The notes under the pieces are model-generated. The model was not told where the DNA came from, searched no databases, and saw only the letters and a list, made by a program, of their open reading frames with translations. Shown here one piece after another: positions 10,701 to 18,721 of a DNA stretch of 64,000 bases. Both the position numbers and the translations under genes were made by a program. Each line of letters begins with the position of its first letter. Within the stretch, counting starts at the first letter, position 1. This DNA is from Acinetobacter sp. A47 (lineage in GTDB: Bacteria > Pseudomonadota > Gammaproteobacteria > Pseudomonadales > Moraxellaceae): assembly GCF_000805455.1 (NCBI RefSeq), contig NZ_JSUS01000039.1, forward strand, positions 95,096 through 159,095, written 5' to 3'.

Positions 10701-13700
10701 TTTCACCTTTAATGGCATCAGCAACCGTATCGTAACCTTTGTCATTAACAGTAAATGGGCCGTTCAGCTTGCCACCTTCATTACTGACACCGCCACCCAG
10801 AATATTACCAACTGAATCTGCCGTATCATTCAACTGACCGCCATTAACCGCATCTTTCGAGCCTGCAGCAACCTCACCTTCTGCCACACCGGTAATTTTC
10901 AGTCCACCGGCATCAATACCTGTACGGCCCACGCTTGGTCCAACAGGTTGGCCATTTGCATCGATAAATGCCAGTCCGGTACCATTCAGCGTCGTGCTGT
11001 CACCTTGTGCATTTTTGATCGTTGTACCTGCTGCTGTCTGGGCAGTGCTATTGCCCTGCGCATCCTTAACAATCGTGCCACCCGCTACAATCGAAGTGCT
11101 ATTGCCTACAGCATCTTTGACCTCAACCCCGGCGTTGTCCAGACGCGTATTGCCTGCTGTCACACTATCCACTTTCAGGTCACGGTTCAGGCTGTACTTG
11201 ATGTTGTTCCCCTCTTTAGCCACCTGCAGGTTTTCTTCACCATCTGCAGTACCGATGTCTACCGTATCACCCGCTTTTACAGCGCCACTATTGGCACCAT
11301 TCGACTGCAGGTTCCAGCCTTTGTCCAGTTCAGTAATGGCATCTCCGACATTATTGACGTTGTTACCGTTCACGGTGTAGTTCGGTGCAGTCACTGTACC
11401 ATCCGGATTAACGGTTGAACCGCCACCCAAGGCATCCGATACACTTTGTGCATTTTTGGCCAGCTGGCTGCCGTTGATGGCATCTTTCGAATCTGGGTTA
11501 ATGTCGCCATCAGCAACTCCGGTAATCTTGCCGGTTGTGCCATCAATGTTGACATCGCCTACTTTTACCGAATCGAAGTTCACGTCACGGGCTGTGGCAA
11601 CTTCATAGTTGGTACTGCCATCTGTATTCTTAGATTCCGTCACAACAATATTGTCGCCTTGTGTAACGGTAGTTTTTGCTTCCTTGGCAGCTTGGCCAAT
11701 AGAACCAATCGCATCATTGATATTGTCTTTACCTGTCCCGCCAATATCAGGATTGGTATAACGGCCCGTGTCAGGATCATAAGCCGTATCGCCACCAATA
11801 ATATTTTTTACACCCTCGCCTTGGGCATGTAGCTGGCTTCCATTAACTGCATCTGTTGAGTCGGCATTGACTGTTCCCGGTGCCACACCAGTGATTTTTT
11901 GCCCAGCTGCATTAATGCCTGACTTGGTCATACTTGGACCGTTGGCAATACTGACACCATCGCTATTCATCACCGTATCGCCCGCAGTGATGCTATTCAC
12001 ATTCAGGTCTTTGGCCAGCTCAATCGCCACTTTGCCGTCTTGTACTTTGGTGCTGATATTGTCATCTGCGCCAATCACATCAACCGCTTCACCCAGTTTT
12101 TTCTGAACAGTGGTGCCATCTTGTGCGGTCAGGCCAAAGCCTTTATCGGTTAAATCCTGTCCGGCCTGATCAAGCTGGTCTTTATTGACCGCATCTGTAC
12201 CTGCAACACCCGGGCCGACATTACTGATGGTATTACCCGCTGCATCGATGCCAGACTTGGTTACGCTTGGACCACCGCTAATGGTCATACCATCATTGTT
12301 AATGACGGTGTCACCTGCTGTCACGCTATCTACTTTCAGGTCACGGTTCAGGCTGTACTTGATGTTGTTGCCCTCTTTGGCCACCTGCAGGTTTTCTTCA
12401 CCATCTGCGGTACCGATATCCACCGTATCACCCGCTTTCACAGCAGCACTATTGGCACCATTCGACTGTAAGTTCCAACCTTTATCCAGTTCAGTAATGG
12501 CATCTCCGACATTATTGACGTTGTTACCGTTCACGGTATAGTTCGGTGCAGTGACTGTGCCATCCGGATTAACGGTTGAACCACCACCTAAGGCATCCGA
12601 TACACTTTGTGCATTTTTGGCAAGCTGACTACCGTTGATGGCATCTTTCGAGTCTGGATTGATATCACCATCAGCAACATTAGTGATCTTATTGCCTGCG
12701 GCATCAATACCAGATTTGGTCATGCTTGGACCGTTGGCAATGCTGACACCGTCACTATTCACCACCGTATCGCCCGCAGTGATGCTGTTGACATTCAGGT
12801 CTTTGGCCAGCTCAATTGCCACTTTGCCATCTTGCACTTTGGTGCTGATATTGTCATCTGCGCCAATCACATCAACTGCTTCACCCAGTTTTTTCTGAAT
12901 GGTGGTGCCATCTTGGGCAGTCAGGCCAAAGCCTTTATCGGTTAAGTCTTGGCCAGCCTGATCAAGCTGGTCTTTATTGACTGCATCTGTGCCAGCAACA
13001 CCCGGACCGACATTACTGATGGTATTACCCGCTGCATCGATGCCTGACTTAGTCACACTTGGGCCATTAGCAATGGTCATACCATCATTGTTGATGACGG
13101 TATCACCTGCAGTGACGCTATCTACTTTCAGGTCACGGTTCAGGCTGTACTTGATGTTGTTGCCCTCTTTGGCCACCTGCAGGTTTTCTTCACCATCTGC
13201 AGTACCGATGTCTACCGTGTCACCCGCTTTCACAGCGCCACTATTGGCACCATTCGACTGCAGGTTCCAGCCTTTGTCCAGTTCAGTAATGGCATCGCCG
13301 ACATTATTAATGTTGTTACCGTTCACGGTATAGTTCGGTGCAGTGACTGTGCCATCCGGATTAACGGTTGAACCACCACCTAAGGCATCCGATACACTTT
13401 GTGCATTTTTGGCAAGCTGACTACCGTTGATGGCATCTTTCGAGTCTGGATTGATATCACCATCAGCAACATTAGTAATCTTATTGCCTGCGGCATCAAT
13501 ACCAGATTTGGTCATACTTGGACCGTTGGCAATGCTGACACCGTCACTATTCACCACCGTATCGCCCGCAGTGATGCTGTTGACATTCAGGTCTTTGGCC
13601 AGCTCAATCGCCACTTTACCGTCTTGCACTTTGGTGCTGATATTGTCATCTGCACCAATCACATCAACCGCTTCACCCAGTTTTTTCTGAACAGTGGTGC

Positions 13701-15807
13701 CATCTTGGGCAGTCAGGCCAAAGCCTTTATCGGTTAAGTCCTGTCCGGCCTGATCAAGCTGGTCTTTATTGACCGCATCTGTACCTGCAACCCCCGGAGC
13801 AACATTGCTAATGGTCGTACCGCCCGCATCAATACCTGACTTAGTTACGCTTGGACCACCGCTAATGGTCATACCGTCATTGTTGATGATGGTATCGCCC
13901 GCAGTGATGCTGTTGACATTCAGGTCTTTGGCCAGCTCAATTGCCACTTTACCGTCTTGCACTTTGGTGCTGATATTGTCATCTGCCCCAATCACATCAA
14001 CCGCTTCACCCAGTTTTTTCTGAACAGTGGTGCCATCTTGTGCGGTCAGGCCAAAGCCTTTATCGGTTAAGTCTTGCCCAGCCTGATCAAGCTGGTCTTT
14101 ATTGACCGCATCTGTGCCTGCAACTCCCGGACCGACATTACTGATGGTATTACCCGCTGCATCGATGCCTGACTTAGTCACACTTGGGCCATTAGCAATG
14201 GTCATACCATCATTGTTGATGACGGTGTCACCTGTAGTGACGCTATCTACTTTCAGGTCACGGTTCAGGCTGTATTTGATATTGTTACCATCTTTCGTTA
14301 CTTGCAGGTTTTCTTCACCATCTGCAGTGCCGATGTCTACCGTATCGCCCGCTTTCACAGCAGCACTATTGGCACCATTCGATTGCAAGTTCCAGCCTTT
14401 GTCTAATGCAGTAATGGCATCCCCAACGTTATTGACATTGTTGCCGTTTACCGTGTAATTCGGATTGGAAATTGCACCTGTAGCTGGATCATAAGCAGCA
14501 CCGCCACCTAAAGCATCTGCTGTGGTTTGCCCAAGCTGGTCTACACCATCCTGTACGCTTTTTAACTGGCTGACATTGACGGCATCCGTATCTGCTGCAC
14601 CGGCCGATACATTCTGGATACGGCGCTCATTGCCAGCTGTTCCTACTGAAACCACAGAACTTGGAGCTGCCGTTCCTGTCCGGTACGCTGCCCCCGAAGC
14701 TGTCGAAGTCTGGCTACCTGAGCCCAACGCTACATCATTGGCATTGGTGGCAACCGCTTTATCCCCCATGGCGACGGAAGAAGCGCCACGAGCCTTGGCT
14801 TCATTGCCATAAGCAGCAGCATTATTACCAGCCGCTTCTGCTTGGCGACCTACAGCTGTTGTCTGATTGCCAGTGGCCTTGGCGCCTGTACCCAATGCAA
14901 TGGAATCTGTCCCATCTGCATTGGCAGCCGTTGCAGGATCATAATTTACCCCATTAGATGTACTGCTTCCAATTGCAATACCACGTAAGCCTTTAGTAGT
15001 TGCAGAGTGCCCCATCGCAATCCCGCTGGTGGCTCCTGAAGCAACTGTTGCACTATTCCCTTGAGCAATAGAATAGTCAGCATCTGCCCACGTACTACGC
15101 CCCATCGCAATTGAAGTATTGCCTGCTGCACGGTTATTGACCCCGATGGCAACATTAGAGTTACCACTAGTAATCTCGTTACCAATCCCTAGTGCCGTGT
15201 TATAGCCTTGACCGGAAGTTAGGTTCCCCTGACCAATTGCTACATTCTGGAAAGTACCATTACCATTTGAGACATTCGAGTTACCAACAACTGTTGCCCC
15301 ACCCGGATTACTCACTTTATTATTCCGTCCCACTGCAGTCGAAGCACCAGCAACTCCTGCCGTGCCAGTTGCTGGAACGTTAATACTTCCTGTACCACGA
15401 CGATTTACAAGCCCTTGCTGAAAGCCAGTATCTGTACCAGAAATAGCACTACCACAACCGATTGCGACACCATTACCGCCATTCACACTGGCTTCACCAG
15501 CGCCATTACACTGCGATGCTGTAGGAGAGATGGCCATACTGGTTCCATTATTGGCTGTACCACCACCGGTATTGGTTGCAGCAAAAGTACCGGTGCTCAA
15601 AAGTACCGAACTGATCGTCAAGGCAATCAGCGTTGGAATAGGTTGGTATTGTTGATCTTTTTTAGAATTTGATGAGAAAGAGGCGGTAGTATTTACATCA
15701 GTAGTTGATGTTACATTACGTTTTTTAGTTACGCCCCTCGCATTTTCTGAAACCACAGTCCATAAATTCAGACTTTTGTTCCAGACTAAACGGTATATTT
15801 TATTCAT
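7744..15807 (-). CDS. ata: Trimeric autotransporter adhesin (Ata/AtaA family), complete, 2687 aa
   Basis: Complete type Vc adhesin. ESPR-type N-terminus (MNKIYRLVWNKSLNLW), hydrophobic signal core, then a YadA-like head of AIG/AVG repeats to about residue 400. A neck follows (NVSAGAADTDAVNVSQL), then a roughly 2150-residue stalk of repeated necks (DAINGSQL, DAVNKDQL, DAVNGGQL) and connectors. A short coiled coil (DDRVTNLGDQMQQAFYDTNKRI) leads into the YadA_anchor domain, the last 90 residues or so, which forms the trimeric 12-stranded outer-membrane barrel. The final residues are STVID, so the chain does not end on the aromatic residue often seen at the end of such barrels. The stalk DNA has 792-bp and 333-bp in-frame tandem repeats. 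It is followed by tpgA, the likely anchoring partner. An AraC-family gene is divergent, 252 bp upstream. Confidence 0.96.
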   Translation of the reverse strand: MNKIYRLVWNKSLNLWTVVSENARGVTKKRNVTSTTDVNTTASFSSNSKKDQQYQPIPTLIALTISSVLLSTGTFAATNTGGGTANNGTSMAISPTASQCNGAGEASVNGGNGVAIGCGSAISGTDTGFQQGLVNRRGTGSINVPATGTAGVAGASTAVGRNNKVSNPGGATVVGNSNVSNGNGTFQNVAIGQGNLTSGQGYNTALGIGNEITSGNSNVAIGVNNRAAGNTSIAMGRSTWADADYSIAQGNSATVASGATSGIAMGHSATTKGLRGIAIGSSTSNGVNYDPATAANADGTDSIALGTGAKATGNQTTAVGRQAEAAGNNAAAYGNEAKARGASSVAMGDKAVATNANDVALGSGSQTSTASGAAYRTGTAAPSSVVSVGTAGNERRIQNVSAGAADTDAVNVSQLKSVQDGVDQLGQTTADALGGGAAYDPATGAISNPNYTVNGNNVNNVGDAITALDKGWNLQSNGANSAAVKAGDTVDIGTADGEENLQVTKDGNNIKYSLNRDLKVDSVTTGDTVINNDGMTIANGPSVTKSGIDAAGNTISNVGPGVAGTDAVNKDQLDQAGQDLTDKGFGLTAQDGTTVQKKLGEAVDVIGADDNISTKVQDGKVAIELAKDLNVNSITAGDTIINNDGMTISGGPSVTKSGIDAGGTTISNVAPGVAGTDAVNKDQLDQAGQDLTDKGFGLTAQDGTTVQKKLGEAVDVIGADDNISTKVQDGKVAIELAKDLNVNSITAGDTVVNSDGVSIANGPSMTKSGIDAAGNKITNVADGDINPDSKDAINGSQLAKNAQSVSDALGGGSTVNPDGTVTAPNYTVNGNNINNVGDAITELDKGWNLQSNGANSGAVKAGDTVDIGTADGEENLQVAKEGNNIKYSLNRDLKVDSVTAGDTVINNDGMTIANGPSVTKSGIDAAGNTISNVGPGVAGTDAVNKDQLDQAGQDLTDKGFGLTAQDGTTIQKKLGEAVDVIGADDNISTKVQDGKVAIELAKDLNVNSITAGDTVVNSDGVSIANGPSMTKSGIDAAGNKITNVADGDINPDSKDAINGSQLAKNAQSVSDALGGGSTVNPDGTVTAPNYTVNGNNVNNVGDAITELDKGWNLQSNGANSAAVKAGDTVDIGTADGEENLQVAKEGNNIKYSLNRDLKVDSVTAGDTVINNDGMTISGGPSVTKSGIDAAGNTISNVGPGVAGTDAVNKDQLDQAGQDLTDKGFGLTAQDGTTVQKKLGEAVDVIGADDNISTKVQDGKVAIELAKDLNVNSITAGDTVMNSDGVSIANGPSMTKSGINAAGQKITGVAPGTVNADSTDAVNGSQLHAQGEGVKNIIGGDTAYDPDTGRYTNPDIGGTGKDNINDAIGSIGQAAKEAKTTVTQGDNIVVTESKNTDGSTNYEVATARDVNFDSVKVGDVNIDGTTGKITGVADGDINPDSKDAINGSQLAKNAQSVSDALGGGSTVNPDGTVTAPNYTVNGNNVNNVGDAITELDKGWNLQSNGANSGAVKAGDTVDIGTADGEENLQVAKEGNNIKYSLNRDLKVDSVTAGNTRLDNAGVEVKDAVGNSTSIVAGGTIVKDAQGNSTAQTAAGTTIKNAQGDSTTLNGTGLAFIDANGQPVGPSVGRTGIDAGGLKITGVAEGEVAAGSKDAVNGGQLNDTADSVGNILGGGVSNEGGKLNGPFTVNDKGYDTVADAIKGETAAAKTEVEAGKNMTVDSKTGADGQTIYTVATADDVEFNSVKVGDVNIDGATGKISGVTDGTVAAGSKDAINGSQLHGVADSVKNSIGGETVLNPDGSITTSNVGNTGKDNIHDAIDSVRGAAIAAKSTVTQGDNMRVTESKNVDGSTNYEVATARDVNFDSVKVGDVNIDGATGKITGVADGDINPDSKDAINGSQLAKNAQSVSDALGGGSTVNPDGTVTAPNYTVNGNNVNNVGDAITELDKGWTLQSNGTNAGAVKAGDTVDIGTVDGEENLQVAKEGNNIKYSLNRDLKVDSVTAGDTVINSDGMTVTGGPSITKAGINAGNKKITGVAPGTVSADSTDAINGSQLHAQGEGVKNIIGGNTQYDPDTGKYTNPDIGGTGQDNINDAIGAVGAAAKAAKTTVTEGDNMVVTETKNADGSTSYKVATAKDVKFDSVTATDDEGNETVLTATGTQVKDGEGNEAEYGAKGISLKDADGNGTVVNSTGLGFVDPDGNHIGPSITAKGIDAGNTVITGVAPGRVAADSQDAINGSQLKGVSDSVAKSIGGNTTVNPDGTINTSNIGGIGKDNINDAIGAVGDAAKAAKSSVTEGKNIVVKESKNADGSSNYEVSTAPDLDVDSVTAGGTRVDGDGLKIEGGPSVTKDGIDAGDKKVTGIADGDIAAGSKDAVNGGQLKGVSDSVAGAIGGNTTVNPDGTISTSNIGGTGHDNINDAIASVKNDAKAAKSSVSNKDGNISVTENKKADGSTDYEVGLSKDIKVDSVTAKDVNANQVNVTGNQGTTTITGGGVSITGPKGEQGPSMTTDGINAGGKKVTGVADGTIAKGSQDGINGGQLHQSYQDVGAALGGGAGYDPDKGWKGPSYNVAGGSYNNVGDALGAIDDRVTNLGDQMQQAFYDTNKRIGKLEDKMSAGIAATAALENAPFVAGKLTMAAGAAYYNDQSAIGVTFRRTADNGRWSLTTGAAMGSEGNSPLVRVGVSTVID
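12185..12976. repeat. 792-bp tandem repeat, copy 1 (adhesin stalk)
   Basis: In-frame 264-codon unit, near-identical to the following 792 bp (12977-13768). The same 792-bp phase also occurs in the second adhesin, between 3057 and 3849 after allowing for unit differences. Differences between copies are few and scattered. Confidence 0.8.
12977..13768. repeat. 792-bp tandem repeat, copy 2 (adhesin stalk)
   Basis: Second 264-codon unit. It ends where the lone 333-bp module at 13769 begins, so the array order is 792, 792, 333, then a further start of the unit at 14102. Confidence 0.8.
13769..14101. repeat. 333-bp (111-codon) stalk module
   Basis: The segment at 13769-14101 is repeated in near-identical form starting at 14102, so two modules stand in direct tandem. 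It encodes a DAVNKDQLDQAGQDL neck plus a connector containing GLTAQDGTTVQKKLGEA. The same 333 bp accounts for the difference between the 1020-bp and 687-bp units in the other adhesin gene. Confidence 0.8.
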
Positions 15808-15871
15808 GTGTTAAGTGCCTATTAAGTAGAGTTCAGCACGCCAAATCTAAACTTGTCTTTATTAGAGCTAC

Positions 15872-15899
15872 TTAACAATTAAGATCGTTTTTTAACAAT
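15872..15899 (-). promoter_or_regulatory. Pair of ATTGTTAA direct repeats, 20 bp apart, upstream of the adhesin
   Basis: ATTGTTAA on the minus strand at 15899-15892 and 15879-15872, exactly 20 bp apart and ending 65 bp before the start codon at 15807. It is the counterpart of the pair at 6512-6539. It lies between this adhesin and the divergent AraC-family gene, so it could be that regulator's operator. The link is inferred from position and spacing only. Confidence 0.5.
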
Positions 15900-16031
15900 T
15901 AATACTTATTTTTCTAAAAAAACACTTACTATTCCCCAAAAGAATAATAAAAAACAATTGAGCACACTTTAATAAACATTAAGGGACTTTGATTCTAAAA
16001 AATACAACTGTACAAAAAGCTCATGTATATA

Positions 16032-16040
16032 TGCTATAGA
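16032..16040 (+). promoter_or_regulatory. Candidate extended -10 promoter of the AraC-family gene
   Basis: TGC followed by TATAGA forms an extended -10 (TGnTATAGA) 20 bp before the start codon. No good -35 is visible, as is common with extended -10 promoters. With so short a leader and no clear Shine-Dalgarno, the mRNA may be nearly leaderless. Confidence 0.35.
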
Positions 16041-16059
16041 TCAATATTTTATATTTGCC

Positions 16060-17142
16060 ATGAAAAAACAGCTACTTAACATTCATAATGACTACTTGAA
16101 GCTACTTGTAGAGACTGCTGCCAAATTTGGCTCTACCCAAAGCCAGATCGTCAGACACTGTCAGATTCCACTGTCTTTACTTACCGATCTTAATGTCCAT
16201 GAACGGATCAGGTTTGACCTATGGACCGAATTTGTAGTCAATGTACTCGAGTTCCTTCCGCAAAAAGGTTTGGGTTACCAGTTCGGGTTGAACTGTAAGC
16301 TGACCACGCATGGCGCACTGGGTTTTGCCCTGCTCACCAACAGCACCATTGGTAAAGTATTGGTTGATCTGCAAAATTATTACAGCATGCGTGTCCATAA
16401 AATGGATTTATCCATCTTTAATAAAAATAATAAAATTATTATCAGGCTGAATCCGCTTTATCAATTACCCAGCCATTTTAATGAATACCAGAAAAACATG
16501 ATTAACAAGTTTTTTACCGAAAGTGCCATTATTGACATTATTACCAATCTGCAGCTAATCACCAACTATAACTTAACCGGCATCAATATTAATACCACAT
16601 GGGAAATGCCTGAATATCATCATTTTTATGAAAAGCGCCTGCCACTTTTTAATTTTAACCGTGAATACAACCAGATTAGCTTTGATCTGAAATGCATGGA
16701 CTTGCCATTAACCTTTAGCTCGACTGCCGCCTATGCCATTGCAATGGAACTGGTCAATAAGGAATATCTTTTTTATCAGGATCAGGATAATAAAATAATT
16801 TTAAAGGTAAACCAGCAGTTAAAGTTTATACCTGGTTTGGGTTTTCCCGGTTTAAGGGATGTTGCCAATAAACTTAAAATATGGGAACGTACCTTAAAAA
16901 GGGAACTGGCGAGTGCCAATACAACATATTCGGCGCTGCTTCAATCCAAGAAATTTGAAATCGCTCAAAAACTCATCGAATCAAACCGGAATATTCAGGA
17001 AATATCGGACTTACTCGGTTATAGCCATATTAGTGCTTTTTCAAGGGCTTTCATTAACTGGACAGGAAAAAAACCAAGCGACTATATACGTGAACAAAGA
17101 CTTGCGATTAAAGAATATTATCTTAAACAGACTAAAATATAA
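16060..17142 (+). CDS. AraC-family transcriptional regulator
   Basis: 360 residues. The N-terminal 200 or so residues match the 'arabinose-binding domain of AraC regulators, N-term' type seen in OruR/ArgR-like proteins (THGALGFALLTNSTIGKVL region). The C-terminal 80-90 residues form the double helix-turn-helix (WERTLKRELASANTTYSALL, then QEISDLLGYSHISAFSRAF and the closing GKKPSDYIR). It is divergent from the complete adhesin gene, with a 252-bp shared upstream region that contains a 20-bp-phased direct repeat. Activation of one or both adhesins is a reasonable but unproven role. The ligand is unknown. A strong hairpin terminator follows. Confidence 0.9.
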   Translation: MKKQLLNIHNDYLKLLVETAAKFGSTQSQIVRHCQIPLSLLTDLNVHERIRFDLWTEFVVNVLEFLPQKGLGYQFGLNCKLTTHGALGFALLTNSTIGKVLVDLQNYYSMRVHKMDLSIFNKNNKIIIRLNPLYQLPSHFNEYQKNMINKFFTESAIIDIITNLQLITNYNLTGININTTWEMPEYHHFYEKRLPLFNFNREYNQISFDLKCMDLPLTFSSTAAYAIAMELVNKEYLFYQDQDNKIILKVNQQLKFIPGLGFPGLRDVANKLKIWERTLKRELASANTTYSALLQSKKFEIAQKLIESNRNIQEISDLLGYSHISAFSRAFINWTGKKPSDYIREQRLAIKEYYLKQTKI

Positions 17143-17538
17143 GCAGGCTGTTTGATTTATTTGACCGCAGAGCCGAATCCTGAATATTGAGGTCAAATAA
17201 AATTAAAAAAGCCCGATGATACTGTTTAAACAGTTTCCTCAGTTGTCATCCCCATAACAACTGAGGCTTTTTTCAAGATACAGGAAATTTATTTTCATTG
17301 ATGAATATTAAAGAATTTTATCTAAAACTATAATATTTTCTAGCGAACATGGAGGTTGCCTAGGGATAGGTTTACATCACTGTAAATGAATTTTCCTTAT
17401 CGCAAAGCACCCCCTATTTTTACCTGGTCAAATTGATCATTTTGGACGAAAAGTTAAGCAAATAGGTCACTGAGCTGGCATTCTTTTTCTTCTAATATGC
17501 GGCTACTGAATAGTCACAGCTGAATGTTTTAGGTTCCA
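17143..17538. other. Intergenic region after the AraC-family gene
   Basis: 396 bp without a convincing gene. It contains a perfect 11-bp inverted repeat (TTTATTTGACC at 17156-17166 and its complement at 17191-17201, 24 bp between) just after the regulator's stop. It also contains a palindrome ACTGTTTAAACAGT (17221-17234), a strong terminator (17237-17273), and the promoter region of the PhaC-like gene, where I see no clear -35/-10 pair. Confidence 0.65.
17237..17273 (+). terminator. Rho-independent terminator
   Basis: Arms CCTCAGTTGT (17237-17246) and ACAACTGAGG (17257-17266), 10 bp perfect, 10-base loop, followed by CTTTTTT. It ends transcription of the AraC-family gene. Confidence 0.85.
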
Positions 17539-18681
17539 ATGTCCCACTTCCCCAAAGCGAAACGTACTTTATTAAGTACCTCAGCGGCGCAAAGAATTCT
17601 GCATAGTCATCATAGCCGCCAAGCACGCCATATTCTTGCAAATGCCGCCGATCGTATTCTGCGTGGACAACAACTTGCCCTGTCTGGAAAAACACCTTTT
17701 GAAGTCATCTATCAGCGTGAGATCATCAGTCTGCGTCATTACTCAACTGACCGCCATCCAGTAAAACATCGCATTCCCCTTGTTATTGTTCCCCCTCTTG
17801 CAGCCAATATGCTGGTTTACGATCTATTTCCCCACCGGAGTCTGGTTGGTTATTTACTGGAGCAAGGCTTTGATGTTTATCTGATTGACTGGGGAACCCC
17901 CAGCCTGCAGCAGGCAAAATACAATTTGGGTACCTATGTCAAAATCTTTATGCCCGACTTTATTGAAAAAATCCGGGAACATAGCAAGCAACAACAACTT
18001 TCATTGTATGGCTGGAGTTTAGGCGGTGCACTTTCGCTATGTTATACCGCTTTATTTAAAGACAAGCATATCCAGAACATGGTGATTCTGGCATCACCGA
18101 TTAATACCCATAAATCAGGCTATATGGGAAAGTTATATCAAAAGCTGGCCATCCCTGCGCAATGGATACGCCGTCATACAAAATTCCGTATTTATCATGT
18201 CCCAAGCCGGGTGTTTCATATTCATGGCTGGCAAAACACTTTAGGTTTCAAACTGACAGACCCGATTGGAAATTTTAGGAACTATTGGGAACTGCTTAAA
18301 AATCTGAATGACCGTCAATTTGTCATTCACCATGCGACCTCAAGTTCCTTTGTCGACAACATGCTGGCTTATCCGGGTGGTGTCATGCGTGATATTATTT
18401 TGCGCTTCTGGATTGATAATGAGCTGTCGACCGGGAGGGTTAAATTCGGGGAGCAGACCGCAGATTTAAAAGACATTGATTGTGCTGTTCTGGCGATTGG
18501 TGGTAGCACCGACATTATTGTCACTGCTGAAGCAGTCCGTCCGTTAATGGACTTAATCAGTAGTACCGATAAACAGTTTAATATTGTGCCCGGGGGACAT
18601 ATGGGACTTGTTTCAGGGAATCAGGCGCCGGATTCGGTCTGGCCCGTGATCACGGCATGGCTGGTACAACGCTCTGATTAA
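17539..18681 (+). CDS. PhaC-like alpha/beta-hydrolase (Ser nucleophile)
   Basis: 380 residues, related to class III polyhydroxyalkanoate synthases: VPPLAANMLVYDLFP near the oxyanion region and a DWGTPS segment. The nucleophile elbow is GWSLGG with Ser at about residue 160. The acid is in GGSTDIIV and the His in GGHMGLVSG. True PHA synthases have Cys in that elbow (GxCxGG), so this protein may be a depolymerase, a lipase or an esterase rather than a polymerase. It stands alone: no phaE/phaR or phasin gene is adjacent. It has no signal peptide and is probably cytoplasmic. The start is preceded by AGG at a short distance. Confidence 0.8.
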   Translation: MSHFPKAKRTLLSTSAAQRILHSHHSRQARHILANAADRILRGQQLALSGKTPFEVIYQREIISLRHYSTDRHPVKHRIPLVIVPPLAANMLVYDLFPHRSLVGYLLEQGFDVYLIDWGTPSLQQAKYNLGTYVKIFMPDFIEKIREHSKQQQLSLYGWSLGGALSLCYTALFKDKHIQNMVILASPINTHKSGYMGKLYQKLAIPAQWIRRHTKFRIYHVPSRVFHIHGWQNTLGFKLTDPIGNFRNYWELLKNLNDRQFVIHHATSSSFVDNMLAYPGGVMRDIILRFWIDNELSTGRVKFGEQTADLKDIDCAVLAIGGSTDIIVTAEAVRPLMDLISSTDKQFNIVPGGHMGLVSGNQAPDSVWPVITAWLVQRSD

Positions 18682-18721
18682 ATTGACATAAAATGACTAA
18701 CCGTCAGATGCTAGCAGTCTC

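Noticed and set aside
1..15800. Regularly spaced near-identical repeats resembling a repeat array, and many plus-strand open frames rich in Ser, Pro and Ile
   Set aside because: The repeats are in-frame coding repeats of the minus-strand adhesins, far longer than CRISPR repeats. The plus-strand frames are antisense shadows of that repetitive code.
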